The notes beneath the pieces were generated by a model, which saw only the letters and a program-made list of their open reading frames with translations, did no database searches and was not told the origin of the DNA. Position numbers and translations under genes: made by a program. From the NCBI RefSeq assembly GCF_001696455.1, contig NZ_MAUJ01000006.1, positions 186,001 to 250,000 of the forward strand: a stretch of 64,000 nt of DNA, given 5' to 3'. Shown piece after piece: positions 55,808 to 64,000 of the stretch (the first letter of the stretch is position 1; every line of letters starts with the position of its first letter). The stretch comes from Pseudoalteromonas luteoviolacea. Its GTDB lineage: Bacteria > Pseudomonadota > Gammaproteobacteria > Enterobacterales > Alteromonadaceae.

Positions 55808-57172
55808 TTAAGAAGATAAAACTTGTTTCGCTTGGTTTAAATCAAATTTACTTTCATCCACTTTTAGATAAGCGCGATTTTCTTCACTGACTACAGTCGC
55901 CTCTAGCACGCCTGGTAATGTAACCAGTTTATCAGCAAGTACTTGTGCATGCTGAGATTTATTGAGTTCCGTTACAAAGCTCAGTGCTTTACTACGTGGA
56001 GGGACTTGCATGCGCCATGCAATAAGCAGCCATATTACCCCAATTCCTGCCGCAGCAGCAAATACAGAATTCACTTCATAGTTTTGCGCAAGGTAACCGC
56101 CTAACACACCGCCTAAGAATGCTCCTAAAAATTGCCCGGAAGAAAACACCCCCATAGCAGACCCTTTTTGTGTAGCTGGTGATATTCGAGAAACTAAGGC
56201 TGGCATGGTCGCCTCTAAAAAGTTAAACGCGATAAAATAGACAGTCATTGCAGCAGCAATACCTATCAACGAATGCGATAGCCAAACCAACATTAATGCA
56301 CTGACACTCAATGCAGCAATAGCAGCTAAGAAAACCTGTTTTTCTTTTTGCTTTTTTATCGCCACAATCATCATAGGTGCCATTAAAACAAATGCCAGTA
56401 TTAAAACGGGAATGTACATTTGCCAATGATCTGAGGCCGCCAGCCCTTCTTCAATTAGCTTTGCTGGCAACACGACAAATAATGTGGTTAGGGTCAAATG
56501 CAACATTAACACGCCGATATCTAAGCGCAATAACTGTGGATGTTTGATTAAATTTTTAATGTCAGCAATTGAAGCAACCGTGTCGCCTTTTGGCGCCTTA
56601 TGAACTGCATTTGGAACAACAAACATCACGATTGCAATGCCGAGTAAAGCGAGCATCGCGGTTAGCCAAAATACCCCAGAAATGCCAAACGCCGCCGCCA
56701 CCATAGGACCTAAAAGCATCGCAACTGCAAAACTTAAACCAATACACATGCCAATGACGGCCATCACCTTTGGCCGCTGTTCATCGCGACTTAAGTCGGA
56801 AGCGAGGGCGAGTAATGCGCTGGCTATCGCGCCCATGCCTTGTAGTGCCCGCCCAAATGTGACCCAATAAATAGATTCAGCTAAAGCTGCGATAACGGAG
56901 CCGAGTGCAAAAACGACTAACCCCGCAATAATAATAGGTTTACGTCCAAACTTGTCTGACAACCACCCCATGGGGATTTGTAACAAAGCTTGAGTCAATC
57001 CATATGCACCAATTGCTAGCCCTATCCACAGAGGTGAAACATCTTCTAACGAAGTGCCATACACTGCTAACACTGGCATTAGCATGAAAAGGCCGAGCAT
57101 TCGAAATGCAAATACGCCTGCCAATGAAAATGCAGCGCGTTTTTCAATTTGGTTCAAAGATTGATTGGACAT
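55808..57172 (-). CDS. yajR: MFS transporter of the YajR type
   Basis: 454 residues, same length as E. coli YajR. Twelve membrane helices with motif A GWLSDKFGRKPIIIA, then a C-terminal cytoplasmic ferredoxin-like YAM domain (about 385-454; VTLPGVLEATVVSEENRAYL). The substrate is unknown. Located 104 bp upstream of ssb. Confidence 0.88.
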   Translation of the reverse strand: MSNQSLNQIEKRAAFSLAGVFAFRMLGLFMLMPVLAVYGTSLEDVSPLWIGLAIGAYGLTQALLQIPMGWLSDKFGRKPIIIAGLVVFALGSVIAALAESIYWVTFGRALQGMGAIASALLALASDLSRDEQRPKVMAVIGMCIGLSFAVAMLLGPMVAAAFGISGVFWLTAMLALLGIAIVMFVVPNAVHKAPKGDTVASIADIKNLIKHPQLLRLDIGVLMLHLTLTTLFVVLPAKLIEEGLAASDHWQMYIPVLILAFVLMAPMMIVAIKKQKEKQVFLAAIAALSVSALMLVWLSHSLIGIAAAMTVYFIAFNFLEATMPALVSRISPATQKGSAMGVFSSGQFLGAFLGGVLGGYLAQNYEVNSVFAAAAGIGVIWLLIAWRMQVPPRSKALSFVTELNKSQHAQVLADKLVTLPGVLEATVVSEENRAYLKVDESKFDLNQAKQVLSS

Positions 57173-57222
57173 AAAGCATGTAAAGTCAAACAGTAAAAAA
57201 TCGCCGCTAGTTTATCAAAAAC

Positions 57223-57972
57223 TCACTGCAACTGATATTTTTTTAATATTTCTCTGAATCTGCCTGAATTTTGTAAACTTAGAAACGCTTTGTTCAATCG
57301 TTCTAGGCGGGTTAAAGACGTCCTTTTTTTACTGAATGCAAAATACACCGGAGATTCATTAATGATCAATGGGGCCACTTTAATTGTCATGAAATCGGGG
57401 TGATTGTCCGATTGAAACAAGATATTAAATTTCTCTTCTAAAAATCCTGCAATACGACCATGCTTTAGCAAACTGAGCTTAGTTTGATTATCAGGTACAA
57501 AGATAAATTGCGTTTCATTTTGCTGTAAAAGCTTAAATCGTTCGGTAAATTGAGTACCGTAAAATGCGCCTTGCTGTATTGCCACTGGCACTGGTAAAGA
57601 AAACAGCTCATCCATCGTAGTCACATCGAATTGCCGCTTGGCATTCATTGCAAAAACAATGGTTTCCATACGCTGAGGCCCGATAAAGAAAGCGTAGTCT
57701 TCTCTGGCTAGCGTTTTAGTCACACTCAACACGAGATCAATATCGCCCGTCTCAAGCATTTTCAGTGAACGGCCCCAGGGAATACTGACAAACTTGTACT
57801 CGCACCCAGCCTCATCTAGCAGTGCTTTAGCAAAGTCGACATCCATACCATGCCAGCCTTTCTCTTCATCTAGCCTTGACTGAGCAGCATAATTTTCAAA
57901 CCGCACAATCATCTCGCAGCCCCAAACAGGTGAAATAAAGAGAATACTTATAAGCAAAAATCGCACGTACAC
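57223..57972 (-). CDS. Periplasmic solute-binding protein, family 3-like
   Basis: 249 residues. Short signal peptide (1-18, ending VWG) and a two-lobed SBP_bac_3 fold (GMDVDFAKALLDEAGCEYKF, SLKMLETGDIDLVLSVTKT). No permease or ATPase gene is adjacent, so it may be a stand-alone sensor-type binding protein; such orphans are common in marine gammaproteobacteria. Start is a GTG at 57972 with a second GTG two codons later. Confidence 0.8.
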   Translation of the reverse strand: MYVRFLLISILFISPVWGCEMIVRFENYAAQSRLDEEKGWHGMDVDFAKALLDEAGCEYKFVSIPWGRSLKMLETGDIDLVLSVTKTLAREDYAFFIGPQRMETIVFAMNAKRQFDVTTMDELFSLPVPVAIQQGAFYGTQFTERFKLLQQNETQFIFVPDNQTKLSLLKHGRIAGFLEEKFNILFQSDNHPDFMTIKVAPLIINESPVYFAFSKKRTSLTRLERLNKAFLSLQNSGRFREILKKYQLQ

Positions 57973-58308
57973 AGCTCGACTGCCAATCGTTACGTTAAGT
58001 CTAGTTGTTAAAAACAGGAAAGCTCAAATTTGTCCCTTCTCGCTTTGCTGCATAATAAACGACAGGCGACATAAAGTGAGCCAGTTACTCTCGACGCGCG
58101 TAACAAGGGTAGAATAAAGGCAGCTTTGATGTATACTGTATGAGTATACAGCTACCCATGGCAAAGTTTGTTACATCAATTAATTTATAAATTATGTATC
58201 ATTCAGACATTAAATCAGGGGCGTACCGGCTCGTTAAACGCAGTTAACCCGGAAAAAATAACACCCGAGCAATTGTTGTAAGCACACAAGATTCATAAAA
58301 AGGCCACT
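57973..58308. other. Divergent intergenic region before uvrA
   Basis: About 336 bp between the solute-binding gene (minus) and uvrA (plus). It holds a LexA box at 58134-58153 and AAAAGG before the uvrA ATG. No coding frame or RNA gene recognised in the remainder. Confidence 0.6.
58134..58153. promoter_or_regulatory. LexA (SOS) box of uvrA
   Basis: TACTGTATGAGTATACAGCT fits the CTG-N10-CAG core exactly, with AT-rich, near-palindromic spacing (TATGAGTATA). It lies about 155 bp before uvrA, so uvrA is very likely SOS-induced and may have a long leader. Confidence 0.85.
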
Positions 58309-61128
58309 ATGGATAAAATAGAAGTAAGAGGCGCGCGCACGCATAACCTCAAAGACATCTCTTTGACTATTCCAAGAGACAAGCTGATTGTGATCACCGG
58401 ACTTTCTGGCTCGGGTAAATCCTCACTCGCTTTCGATACCTTATACGCAGAAGGGCAAAGACGATATGTGGAATCACTGTCAGCATACGCCAGACAGTTT
58501 TTATCATTAATGGAAAAGCCCGATGTCGATCATATCGAGGGACTTTCTCCGGCAATCTCAATCGAGCAAAAGTCGACATCTCATAACCCGCGTTCCACGG
58601 TCGGTACGATCACCGAGATATACGACTATTTGCGTTTGCTATTTGCGCGTGTTGGCGAACCTCGTTGCCCAACTCATGATTTACCACTTACCGCTCAGAC
58701 TATTAGCCAAATGGTAGATACGGCCTTGGCACAGCCGGAAGGCAGCAAACTAATGCTGCTTGCGCCAGTCGTTAAAAACCGAAAAGGTGAGCATGTAAAA
58801 CTACTTGAGCAGTTGGCAAGCCAAGGCTTCATTCGAGCTCGAATCGATGGTGAAGTCTGTGACTTGTCGGATCCTCCTGCACTGGAACTACACAAAAAGC
58901 ATACGATTGAAGTCGTTGTAGACCGCTTTAAAGTTAAAGAGGGTTTACAACAGCGTTTGGCTGAGTCCTTTGAAACTGCTTTAGAACTTGCAGACGGCAT
59001 TGCACAAATAGCGAGTATGGATGATCCGGACGCTGAAGAGCTGATCTTTTCTGCAAACTTTGCCTGCCCAACGTGTGGTTATGCGATGACAGAGCTTGAG
59101 CCTCGCATGTTTTCTTTCAATAACCCAGCAGGCGCCTGTCAAAGTTGTGATGGATTAGGCGTACGTCAGTACTTCGACCCTAATCGCGTAGTACAAAACC
59201 CAGAACTGAGTCTTTCTGGTGGCGCGATTAAAGGGTGGGACAAGCGCAGCTTTTACTATTTCCAAATGCTCAGCTCAGTTGCCGAGCATTATGGCTTTGA
59301 CTTGGAAGTGCCTTTTAAAGAGCTGCCCAGTTCTGCACAAAAAGTGGTGTTGGAAGGCTCAGGTAAAACTAAAATCGCATTCAACTATCGAAACGATCGC
59401 GGAGATTTAATCACGCGTAACCACGAATTTGAAGGCGTTTTAAACAATATGAATCGTCGCTACCATGAGACTGAATCCACGTCGGTACGCGAAGAGTTAG
59501 CCAAGTATCAAACAAGCCAAGCTTGTCCAAGCTGTCACGGTTCAAGGTTAAGAGAGGAAGCAAGACACGTCTTTATTGGCTCAACCAACTTACCAGCTGT
59601 CACTACCATGAGCATTGGCGAGGCCAGTCAGTTTTTCCATGACCTCACTCTAACGGGCCAAAAGGCTCAAATTGCAGAAAAAATATTAAAAGAAATCCGC
59701 GACCGCTTGTCCTTCTTGATTAACGTTGGACTCAATTACCTCTCTTTAGAGCGTAGTGCTGACACCCTATCTGGTGGAGAAGCTCAGCGGATAAGACTGG
59801 CAAGCCAAATTGGTGCTGGACTAGTCGGTGTGATGTATGTGCTGGACGAGCCTTCTATTGGCTTGCACCAAAGAGACAACGATCGATTATTGAGTACACT
59901 GACACATCTGCGCGATCTAGGTAATACGGTTATTGTTGTAGAGCATGACGAAGATGCCATTCGCGCTGCTGACCATATCATTGATATCGGTCCGGGTGCA
60001 GGGGTACATGGTGGTAATGTTGTTGCCGAGGGTACCAGAGAAGACATTATAGCCAACCCAGATTCTTTAACTGGCCAATATTTATGTGGCACCAAAGAGA
60101 TAGTTGTTCCCCCAGAACGTCATCAACCTACTGAAAAGTGGTTAGAGTTATTCGGCGCAACAGGAAACAACCTCAAAAACGTCGATCTTAAAATTCCATT
60201 TGGTTTGATGACCTGTATTACAGGCGTTTCGGGCTCTGGTAAATCGACACTGGTTAACGATACCTTGTATAAATTGGCGCACCGTGCACTGAATGGTGCG
60301 ACGGTGTCAGAGCCAGCGCCACATAAAGATATTCAAGGCTTAGATCATTTTGATAAAGTCATCGATATAGACCAAAGTCCTATCGGTAGAACGCCGCGCT
60401 CAAACCCTGCAACGTATACCGGCATTTTCACCGCCATTCGCGAACTGTTTGCTGGTACGCAAGAAGCACGCTCTCGTGGCTATAAAGTCGGCCGATTTAG
60501 CTTCAATGTAAAAGGTGGGCGCTGTGAAGCTTGCCAAGGTGACGGTGTATTAAAAGTCGAAATGCACTTTTTACCTGATGTCTATGTGCCATGTGATGTC
60601 TGTCATGGCAAGCGCTACAACCGAGAGACATTAGAAGTACTTTATAAGGGTAAGAACATCCATGAAGTACTAGAAATGACCGTAGAAGATGCAAGAGAGT
60701 TTTTTGATAAAATCCCTGCGATTAAACGAAAATTGCAAACCTTAATGGATGTTGGCCTCTCATATATTCGCCTGGGCCAAGCGGCTACGACGCTCTCTGG
60801 CGGTGAAGCACAACGCGTGAAGCTTGCACGAGAGCTCTCTAAACGTGACACAGGTAAAACCCTGTATATTTTGGACGAACCGACGACAGGTTTACACTTC
60901 CATGATATCCAGCAACTGTTGGTTGTATTGCACCGATTGCGAGATCATGGCAATACCGTTGTGGTCATTGAGCATAACTTGGATGTCATCAAAACAGCCG
61001 ACTGGATAGTCGACTTAGGGCCGGAAGGGGGTTCTGGTGGAGGTCAAATACTGGTTTCTGGCACCCCTGAAGAAGTTGCACAACACGCTCAGTCCCACAC
61101 TGGCCGATACCTTAAGCCTATGTTATAA
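58309..61128 (+). CDS. uvrA: Excinuclease ABC subunit A
   Basis: 939 residues (E. coli 940). Two ABC ATPase halves: Walker A GLSGSGKSSL near 31 and GVSGSGKSTL near 640, and two LSGGEAQR signatures. Zinc modules are CPTCGYAM...CQSCDGLG and CEACQGDG...CDVCHG. UvrA2 finds helix-distorting damage and loads UvrB. The intact protein is under a LexA box. Confidence 0.98.
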   Translation: MDKIEVRGARTHNLKDISLTIPRDKLIVITGLSGSGKSSLAFDTLYAEGQRRYVESLSAYARQFLSLMEKPDVDHIEGLSPAISIEQKSTSHNPRSTVGTITEIYDYLRLLFARVGEPRCPTHDLPLTAQTISQMVDTALAQPEGSKLMLLAPVVKNRKGEHVKLLEQLASQGFIRARIDGEVCDLSDPPALELHKKHTIEVVVDRFKVKEGLQQRLAESFETALELADGIAQIASMDDPDAEELIFSANFACPTCGYAMTELEPRMFSFNNPAGACQSCDGLGVRQYFDPNRVVQNPELSLSGGAIKGWDKRSFYYFQMLSSVAEHYGFDLEVPFKELPSSAQKVVLEGSGKTKIAFNYRNDRGDLITRNHEFEGVLNNMNRRYHETESTSVREELAKYQTSQACPSCHGSRLREEARHVFIGSTNLPAVTTMSIGEASQFFHDLTLTGQKAQIAEKILKEIRDRLSFLINVGLNYLSLERSADTLSGGEAQRIRLASQIGAGLVGVMYVLDEPSIGLHQRDNDRLLSTLTHLRDLGNTVIVVEHDEDAIRAADHIIDIGPGAGVHGGNVVAEGTREDIIANPDSLTGQYLCGTKEIVVPPERHQPTEKWLELFGATGNNLKNVDLKIPFGLMTCITGVSGSGKSTLVNDTLYKLAHRALNGATVSEPAPHKDIQGLDHFDKVIDIDQSPIGRTPRSNPATYTGIFTAIRELFAGTQEARSRGYKVGRFSFNVKGGRCEACQGDGVLKVEMHFLPDVYVPCDVCHGKRYNRETLEVLYKGKNIHEVLEMTVEDAREFFDKIPAIKRKLQTLMDVGLSYIRLGQAATTLSGGEAQRVKLARELSKRDTGKTLYILDEPTTGLHFHDIQQLLVVLHRLRDHGNTVVVIEHNLDVIKTADWIVDLGPEGGSGGGQILVSGTPEEVAQHAQSHTGRYLKPML

Positions 61129-61138
61129 GTAATAAGCA

Positions 61139-61166
61139 ATGGCAGTGAGCTCACATTCACTGCCAT
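61139..61166. other. Hairpin after uvrA
   Basis: Perfect 10-bp arms (ATGGCAGTGA with TCACTGCCAT) with an 8-nt loop, 10 bp past the uvrA stop. No T-run follows, so it may be a weak terminator or 3'-end stabiliser. Confidence 0.55.
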
Positions 61167-61198
61167 GCATTACTCAATTCATAGGGACTATAACAACA

Positions 61199-62251
61199 AT
61201 GAATCATCCCGCGTGGATAGCGTTTAAAGACCAACTAAGCAAAATCGGGGCACCGTTTGAACGCTTCTGGCACTCACTCAATACACCGCAAAGACTCTAT
61301 TTCTCAGCCTTATTTCTCAGCATTGGCGCTATCTTGTTTGCCAGCCAGAATAATGACGCTTGGTTTCATTTAGTCGCATTTATTGCACTCAGTGCCATGC
61401 TGCTAGAGTTTTGGCCAAAATTTTTAGTTTTTTGGGACAGCCTCCCCGGCAAAGCGGTGATTTTGCTTTTTTATGCATTTATCGCTAACTACGCCCTCGT
61501 ACAAGCTGCGGGCATGATCAACGATATAACCGGTGTGAGCTCAGACCCCCTCCCCTATAGCCACAACCTCAGTGTACTATTGTCGTTGCCAACCTGGTTT
61601 TTCATCACCACCATCGTTTTATTGGTGCTCTTACAGCTTGCCCAACCGTTATACTTACTGGTGCTTATCTTTCTTCGACCATTTGGCTTACACAAAATGT
61701 GGCAGCCTGTTGATTACAAGTTTCCGGTTACAACCGGTATTTTACGCCTCGTATTCAGCATGCTTATCTTATTTCAAGTCGCTATGTTAATTTCCCATAC
61801 AGGCCTATCCGGAGGCGTTAACCAGTTTATCAAAGGTTGGTTTGAAATCATCGTCAGCCCTTCACGTTTTAAAGTCTACCTTGAAGGCGAAAAGATTAAG
61901 CCCGATGGCACAAAGCTGACTGAAGAAGAGGAAGCACAATTAGCTCAAAAGCTCGTTGAACGTGAGCAAGATCTCAAAGAGTTAAAAGCTGAAATCGCCT
62001 TAGTTGATGAAAATACAGCACAATACGAAGCACAACTTAAAAGGGTTTTAAGACATTTTATCTATGAATATGAAGCAGATTCCCGCTCTCGATGTGAGCA
62101 TGCGCCCGGTACGCGAATCATAGAATTGAATGACTATGAAATATTACAGATCACCAAGTTAGATGATGAGAATAGTGAATCGAGCTATCAATACGACGTG
62201 ATTCCGTGTATTTCAGCCGCTGTTGGACATCAATTTAAATCTAAAATTTAA
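61199..62251 (+). CDS. Integral membrane protein with C-terminal coiled coil, function unknown
   Basis: 350 residues. Four to five membrane segments (about 32-48, 53-70, 82-100, 132-160 and 183-203), then a cytoplasmic part with a charged coiled coil (about 238-290) and a small C-terminal domain. I do not recognise the family. The ATG at 61199 is chosen since AGGGA lies upstream; an in-frame ATG at 61139 is inside the uvrA hairpin. It follows uvrA on the same strand. Confidence 0.75.
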   Translation: MNHPAWIAFKDQLSKIGAPFERFWHSLNTPQRLYFSALFLSIGAILFASQNNDAWFHLVAFIALSAMLLEFWPKFLVFWDSLPGKAVILLFYAFIANYALVQAAGMINDITGVSSDPLPYSHNLSVLLSLPTWFFITTIVLLVLLQLAQPLYLLVLIFLRPFGLHKMWQPVDYKFPVTTGILRLVFSMLILFQVAMLISHTGLSGGVNQFIKGWFEIIVSPSRFKVYLEGEKIKPDGTKLTEEEEAQLAQKLVEREQDLKELKAEIALVDENTAQYEAQLKRVLRHFIYEYEADSRSRCEHAPGTRIIELNDYEILQITKLDDENSESSYQYDVIPCISAAVGHQFKSKI

Positions 62252-62262
62252 CCGAGTGTACT

Positions 62263-62289
62263 GAGTACGATTGCTTCGCAAGCGTACTC
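62263..62289. terminator. Hairpin between the membrane protein and thioesterase genes
   Basis: 12-bp stem with one mismatch (62263-62274 with 62278-62289) and a 3-nt TTC loop between convergent genes. No clear T-run on either side. Confidence 0.55.
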
Positions 62290-62297
62290 AAACGCTA

Positions 62298-62687
62298 TTA
62301 CAATAAATACTCGGCCAAAGCATCTCGCTCATGTTGGCTCAAATTTTTAGATGATTTACTGGCAAAGTCATAACGTACCATCACTGTACGCCCTTCAGCA
62401 CAGCATTCTCCATGTTGCCAAGCTTGTTGCAAGATCACAAAAGAGCTGTTGCCTATCTTCTCTATTGCCGTTTTAATCTCCACCTCTTGACCATAAAATA
62501 ACTCTCCTTTGAAGGTCACTTCTACTTTTGCGACAATCAACTTCCAGTTATGTGGATTTAAATCAGGTGTAAAAATTTTGAAAATAGGTGCCCTAGCAGC
62601 TTCAAACCATACCGGGAGTACGGTATTGTTTATGTGGCCAAGTACATCTGTTTCGCTAAAGCGTGGCATGATTTTTTCTGCAAGCAT
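62298..62687 (-). CDS. Hotdog-fold acyl-CoA thioesterase
   Basis: 129 residues, 4HBT/YbgC-like. The catalytic-region motif is RFSETDVLGHINNTVLPVWF, with Asp in TDVLGHINN, as in 4-hydroxybenzoyl-CoA-type thioesterases. Substrate unknown; a house-cleaning acyl-CoA role is usual. Confidence 0.87.
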   Translation of the reverse strand: MLAEKIMPRFSETDVLGHINNTVLPVWFEAARAPIFKIFTPDLNPHNWKLIVAKVEVTFKGELFYGQEVEIKTAIEKIGNSSFVILQQAWQHGECCAEGRTVMVRYDFASKSSKNLSQHERDALAEYLL

Positions 62688-62716
62688 AATAACTCTAACA
62701 ACCTTTGAGGAATGAA

Positions 62717-63433
62717 ATGACTGATTTTATCCGCGTATACGACAATGCACTGAGTGCAGAGTTTTGTGACCAATTTATGCAAACCTTTGATAAAAGTCCA
62801 CATTTAGCTCAAGGCCAAACATCAGGTGGCGTTGATTTAAACAAAAAAATCAGTCAAGACCTGTATCTGAACAACCACCCTGAATATCAGCAGCAGTTGC
62901 GCGAAATCGAACAAGCAACGTCTAAACACTTATTTCAATACGTTGAAGAACACTTTTTTATGATGTTAGGTGCATTCGGCCTCAACGTCTACCATCCTGC
63001 AACGGGCAAGCCAGTCAACCTAACCGTCGACAACTTTGAGGAAGTCGGCAAACCTCAGCTACCGGTTCTCACACAGCAACTATTTAGACTTGGGCCAATT
63101 CAAGCGCAAAAATACCCAGTGAATAAAGGCGGATATCCATACTGGCATAGCGAAGTTTACCCACAATTACATCACAATGAAGCACTGCACCGCGTGCTAC
63201 TATTCATGTTTTACCTCAATGATGTAGAGGAAGGTGGAGAAACAGAGTTTTTCTATCAAAACAGGAAACTGGCACCGAAAAAAGGCAGCATGGTAATCGC
63301 ACCGAGTTATTTTACGCATACACATAGAGGAAATATGCCGCTTTCCAATGACAAATATATTTTAACTTCATGGGTGCTGTTTCAAAGGGCTGAGCAGCTA
63401 TATGGTGCACCACCTCAGCATGCCACTGCATAG
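62717..63433 (+). CDS. 2-oxoglutarate/Fe(II)-dependent oxygenase, prolyl-4-hydroxylase-like
   Basis: 238 residues. The double-stranded beta-helix core is clear (ALHRVLLFMFYLNDVEEGGET, GSMVIAPSYFTHTHRG). The iron site appears as H144-S-E146 with distal H201 or H203, and K213 may bind 2-oxoglutarate. The HxE variant in place of HxD is less usual. GAGGA lies 8 nt before the ATG at 62717. The substrate is not known. Confidence 0.83.
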   Translation: MTDFIRVYDNALSAEFCDQFMQTFDKSPHLAQGQTSGGVDLNKKISQDLYLNNHPEYQQQLREIEQATSKHLFQYVEEHFFMMLGAFGLNVYHPATGKPVNLTVDNFEEVGKPQLPVLTQQLFRLGPIQAQKYPVNKGGYPYWHSEVYPQLHHNEALHRVLLFMFYLNDVEEGGETEFFYQNRKLAPKKGSMVIAPSYFTHTHRGNMPLSNDKYILTSWVLFQRAEQLYGAPPQHATA

Positions 63434-63442
63434 TGACACCCG

Positions 63443-63814
63443 TTATCTTCGGCTCTGAACAAACGTATGCCAATCATGCATCAGAGCCTGAAAATCTTCA
63501 AAGCCACACCCCGCGATTAGACCATCTTCATCTAACTCTAAAAAATCGTCTTCGTAACGAGATAGGTCCACGTCATTTTGAAATAAGGTATGTGCTTCAA
63601 ACAGGGCTTCATCTTTAGAAAGTGTTAAACGCACTTCTTTACCTTCAAGCTTAAGCTCTTCAGTACCTTGCTTTACCGCGCTCATTTTCTCGATAAAACC
63701 AGCAATATCATTGAGAGGTAATTCTTCATTTAGCCATCGGCCAACCAAAGCATGCTCTTCGGACATGCGAACTCTAAAACCCACAATCGGGTCTCGAATA
63801 AACTGATATTCCAT
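63443..63814 (-). CDS. yacL: UPF0231 family protein YacL
   Basis: 123 residues. It matches YacL across its length: MEYQFIRDPIVGFRVRMSEE, HALVGRWLNEEL, and near the C-terminus CGFEDFQALMHDWHTFVQ. Small, acidic, cytoplasmic; function unknown in the family. Convergent with the oxygenase gene, 9 bp apart. Confidence 0.9.
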   Translation of the reverse strand: MEYQFIRDPIVGFRVRMSEEHALVGRWLNEELPLNDIAGFIEKMSAVKQGTEELKLEGKEVRLTLSKDEALFEAHTLFQNDVDLSRYEDDFLELDEDGLIAGCGFEDFQALMHDWHTFVQSRR

Positions 63815-63923
63815 ACAACTTTATAAAACACTCAACACAATGCTTAATTATACCGTAAAGCATGGCCAAAAGGACAAAGTAAAATTCCTTGTCAGACACG
63901 CGTGAAAATAATTCTCTGTGACG

Positions 63924-63929
63924 TATAAT
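63924..63929 (+). promoter_or_regulatory. Candidate promoter of the right-edge gene
   Basis: TATAAT at 63924-63929 with a partial -35 (GTGAAA) 17 nt upstream. It is suitably placed, 29 bp before the ATG at 63959. Confidence 0.5.
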
Positions 63930-63958
63930 AATCGCCTTGCATAATAAATCGTAACTCT

Positions 63959-64000
63959 ATGACCCCCATCGAAGTTCTATTTCCCTTAATTTTCTTAGTA
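63959..64000 (+). CDS. Start of a membrane protein gene, cut by the window edge
   Basis: Fourteen codons (MTPIEVLFPLIFLV) of a hydrophobic N-terminus, possibly a first membrane helix. There is no strong ribosome site. Too short to name. Confidence 0.4.
   Translation, partial: MTPIEVLFPLIFLV

Overview
The window is chromosomal DNA of a marine gammaproteobacterium, most likely Alteromonadales and Pseudoalteromonas-like. Evidence for this is the AT-leaning base composition, proteins close to but distinct from their E. coli counterparts, and gene blocks in the order typical of that group (mla-lpt-rpoN, tldD-yhdP-rng-maf-mreDCB, uvrA apart from ssb). Nearly everything is core housekeeping. The accessory part is the first 8 kb.

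Layout. 1-5880 (minus) is one uninterrupted reading frame of 1,960 codons that runs off the left edge. It encodes a giant secreted surface protein: three lectin-like repeats, a cadherin-like domain, seven FG-GAP/calcium-loop repeats (a complete seven-bladed propeller), RTX-like repeats, a second cadherin-like domain and the start of a LamG domain. 6362-7639 (minus) is an orphan gene carrying a C-terminal PHSQ...SGHYR motif block. Between it and the RNase P RNA gene (7968-8323, minus) lie two decayed copies of the rnpB 3' end. 8370-12734 holds rsmI divergent from lpoA-yraN-diaA-dolP. 12784-18142 (minus) holds sspA-sspB, petABC (cytochrome bc1) and rplM-rpsI. 18143-22536 holds zapE, zapG, degQ and degS.

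22562-35203 is the envelope block. murA-ibaG and mlaFEDCB run leftward. yrbG-kdsD-kdsC-lptC-lptA-lptB-rpoN-hpf-ptsN-rapZ-npr run rightward, joining Kdo synthesis and LPS export to sigma-54 and the nitrogen PTS. 35546-41254 holds mgtE, pmbA/tldE, darP, tldD and a Nit1-type amidase. 41325-49856 (minus) is yhdP-rng-maf-mreDCB, transcribed from mreB towards yhdP. A PEGA/FGE-fold secreted protein, a PLP enzyme and a csrD-like degenerate EAL protein follow upstream of mreB. 55029-61128 holds ssb, a YajR-type MFS carrier, a periplasmic solute-binding protein and uvrA, with a LexA box before uvrA. The right end has an unknown membrane protein, a thioesterase, a 2OG-Fe(II) oxygenase, yacL and the first codons of another gene.

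Many genes overlap by 1-14 nt (petA/petB/petC, sspA/sspB, kdsC/lptC/lptA/lptB, mreB/mreC/mreD/maf, tldD/amidase), so translation is probably coupled. I see no CRISPR array, no tRNA gene and no intact insertion sequence. The least explained parts are the giant surface protein, the orphan gene beside the rnpB remnants, the 72-bp tandem repeat in yhdP and the FGE-fold gene inserted between csrD and mreB.
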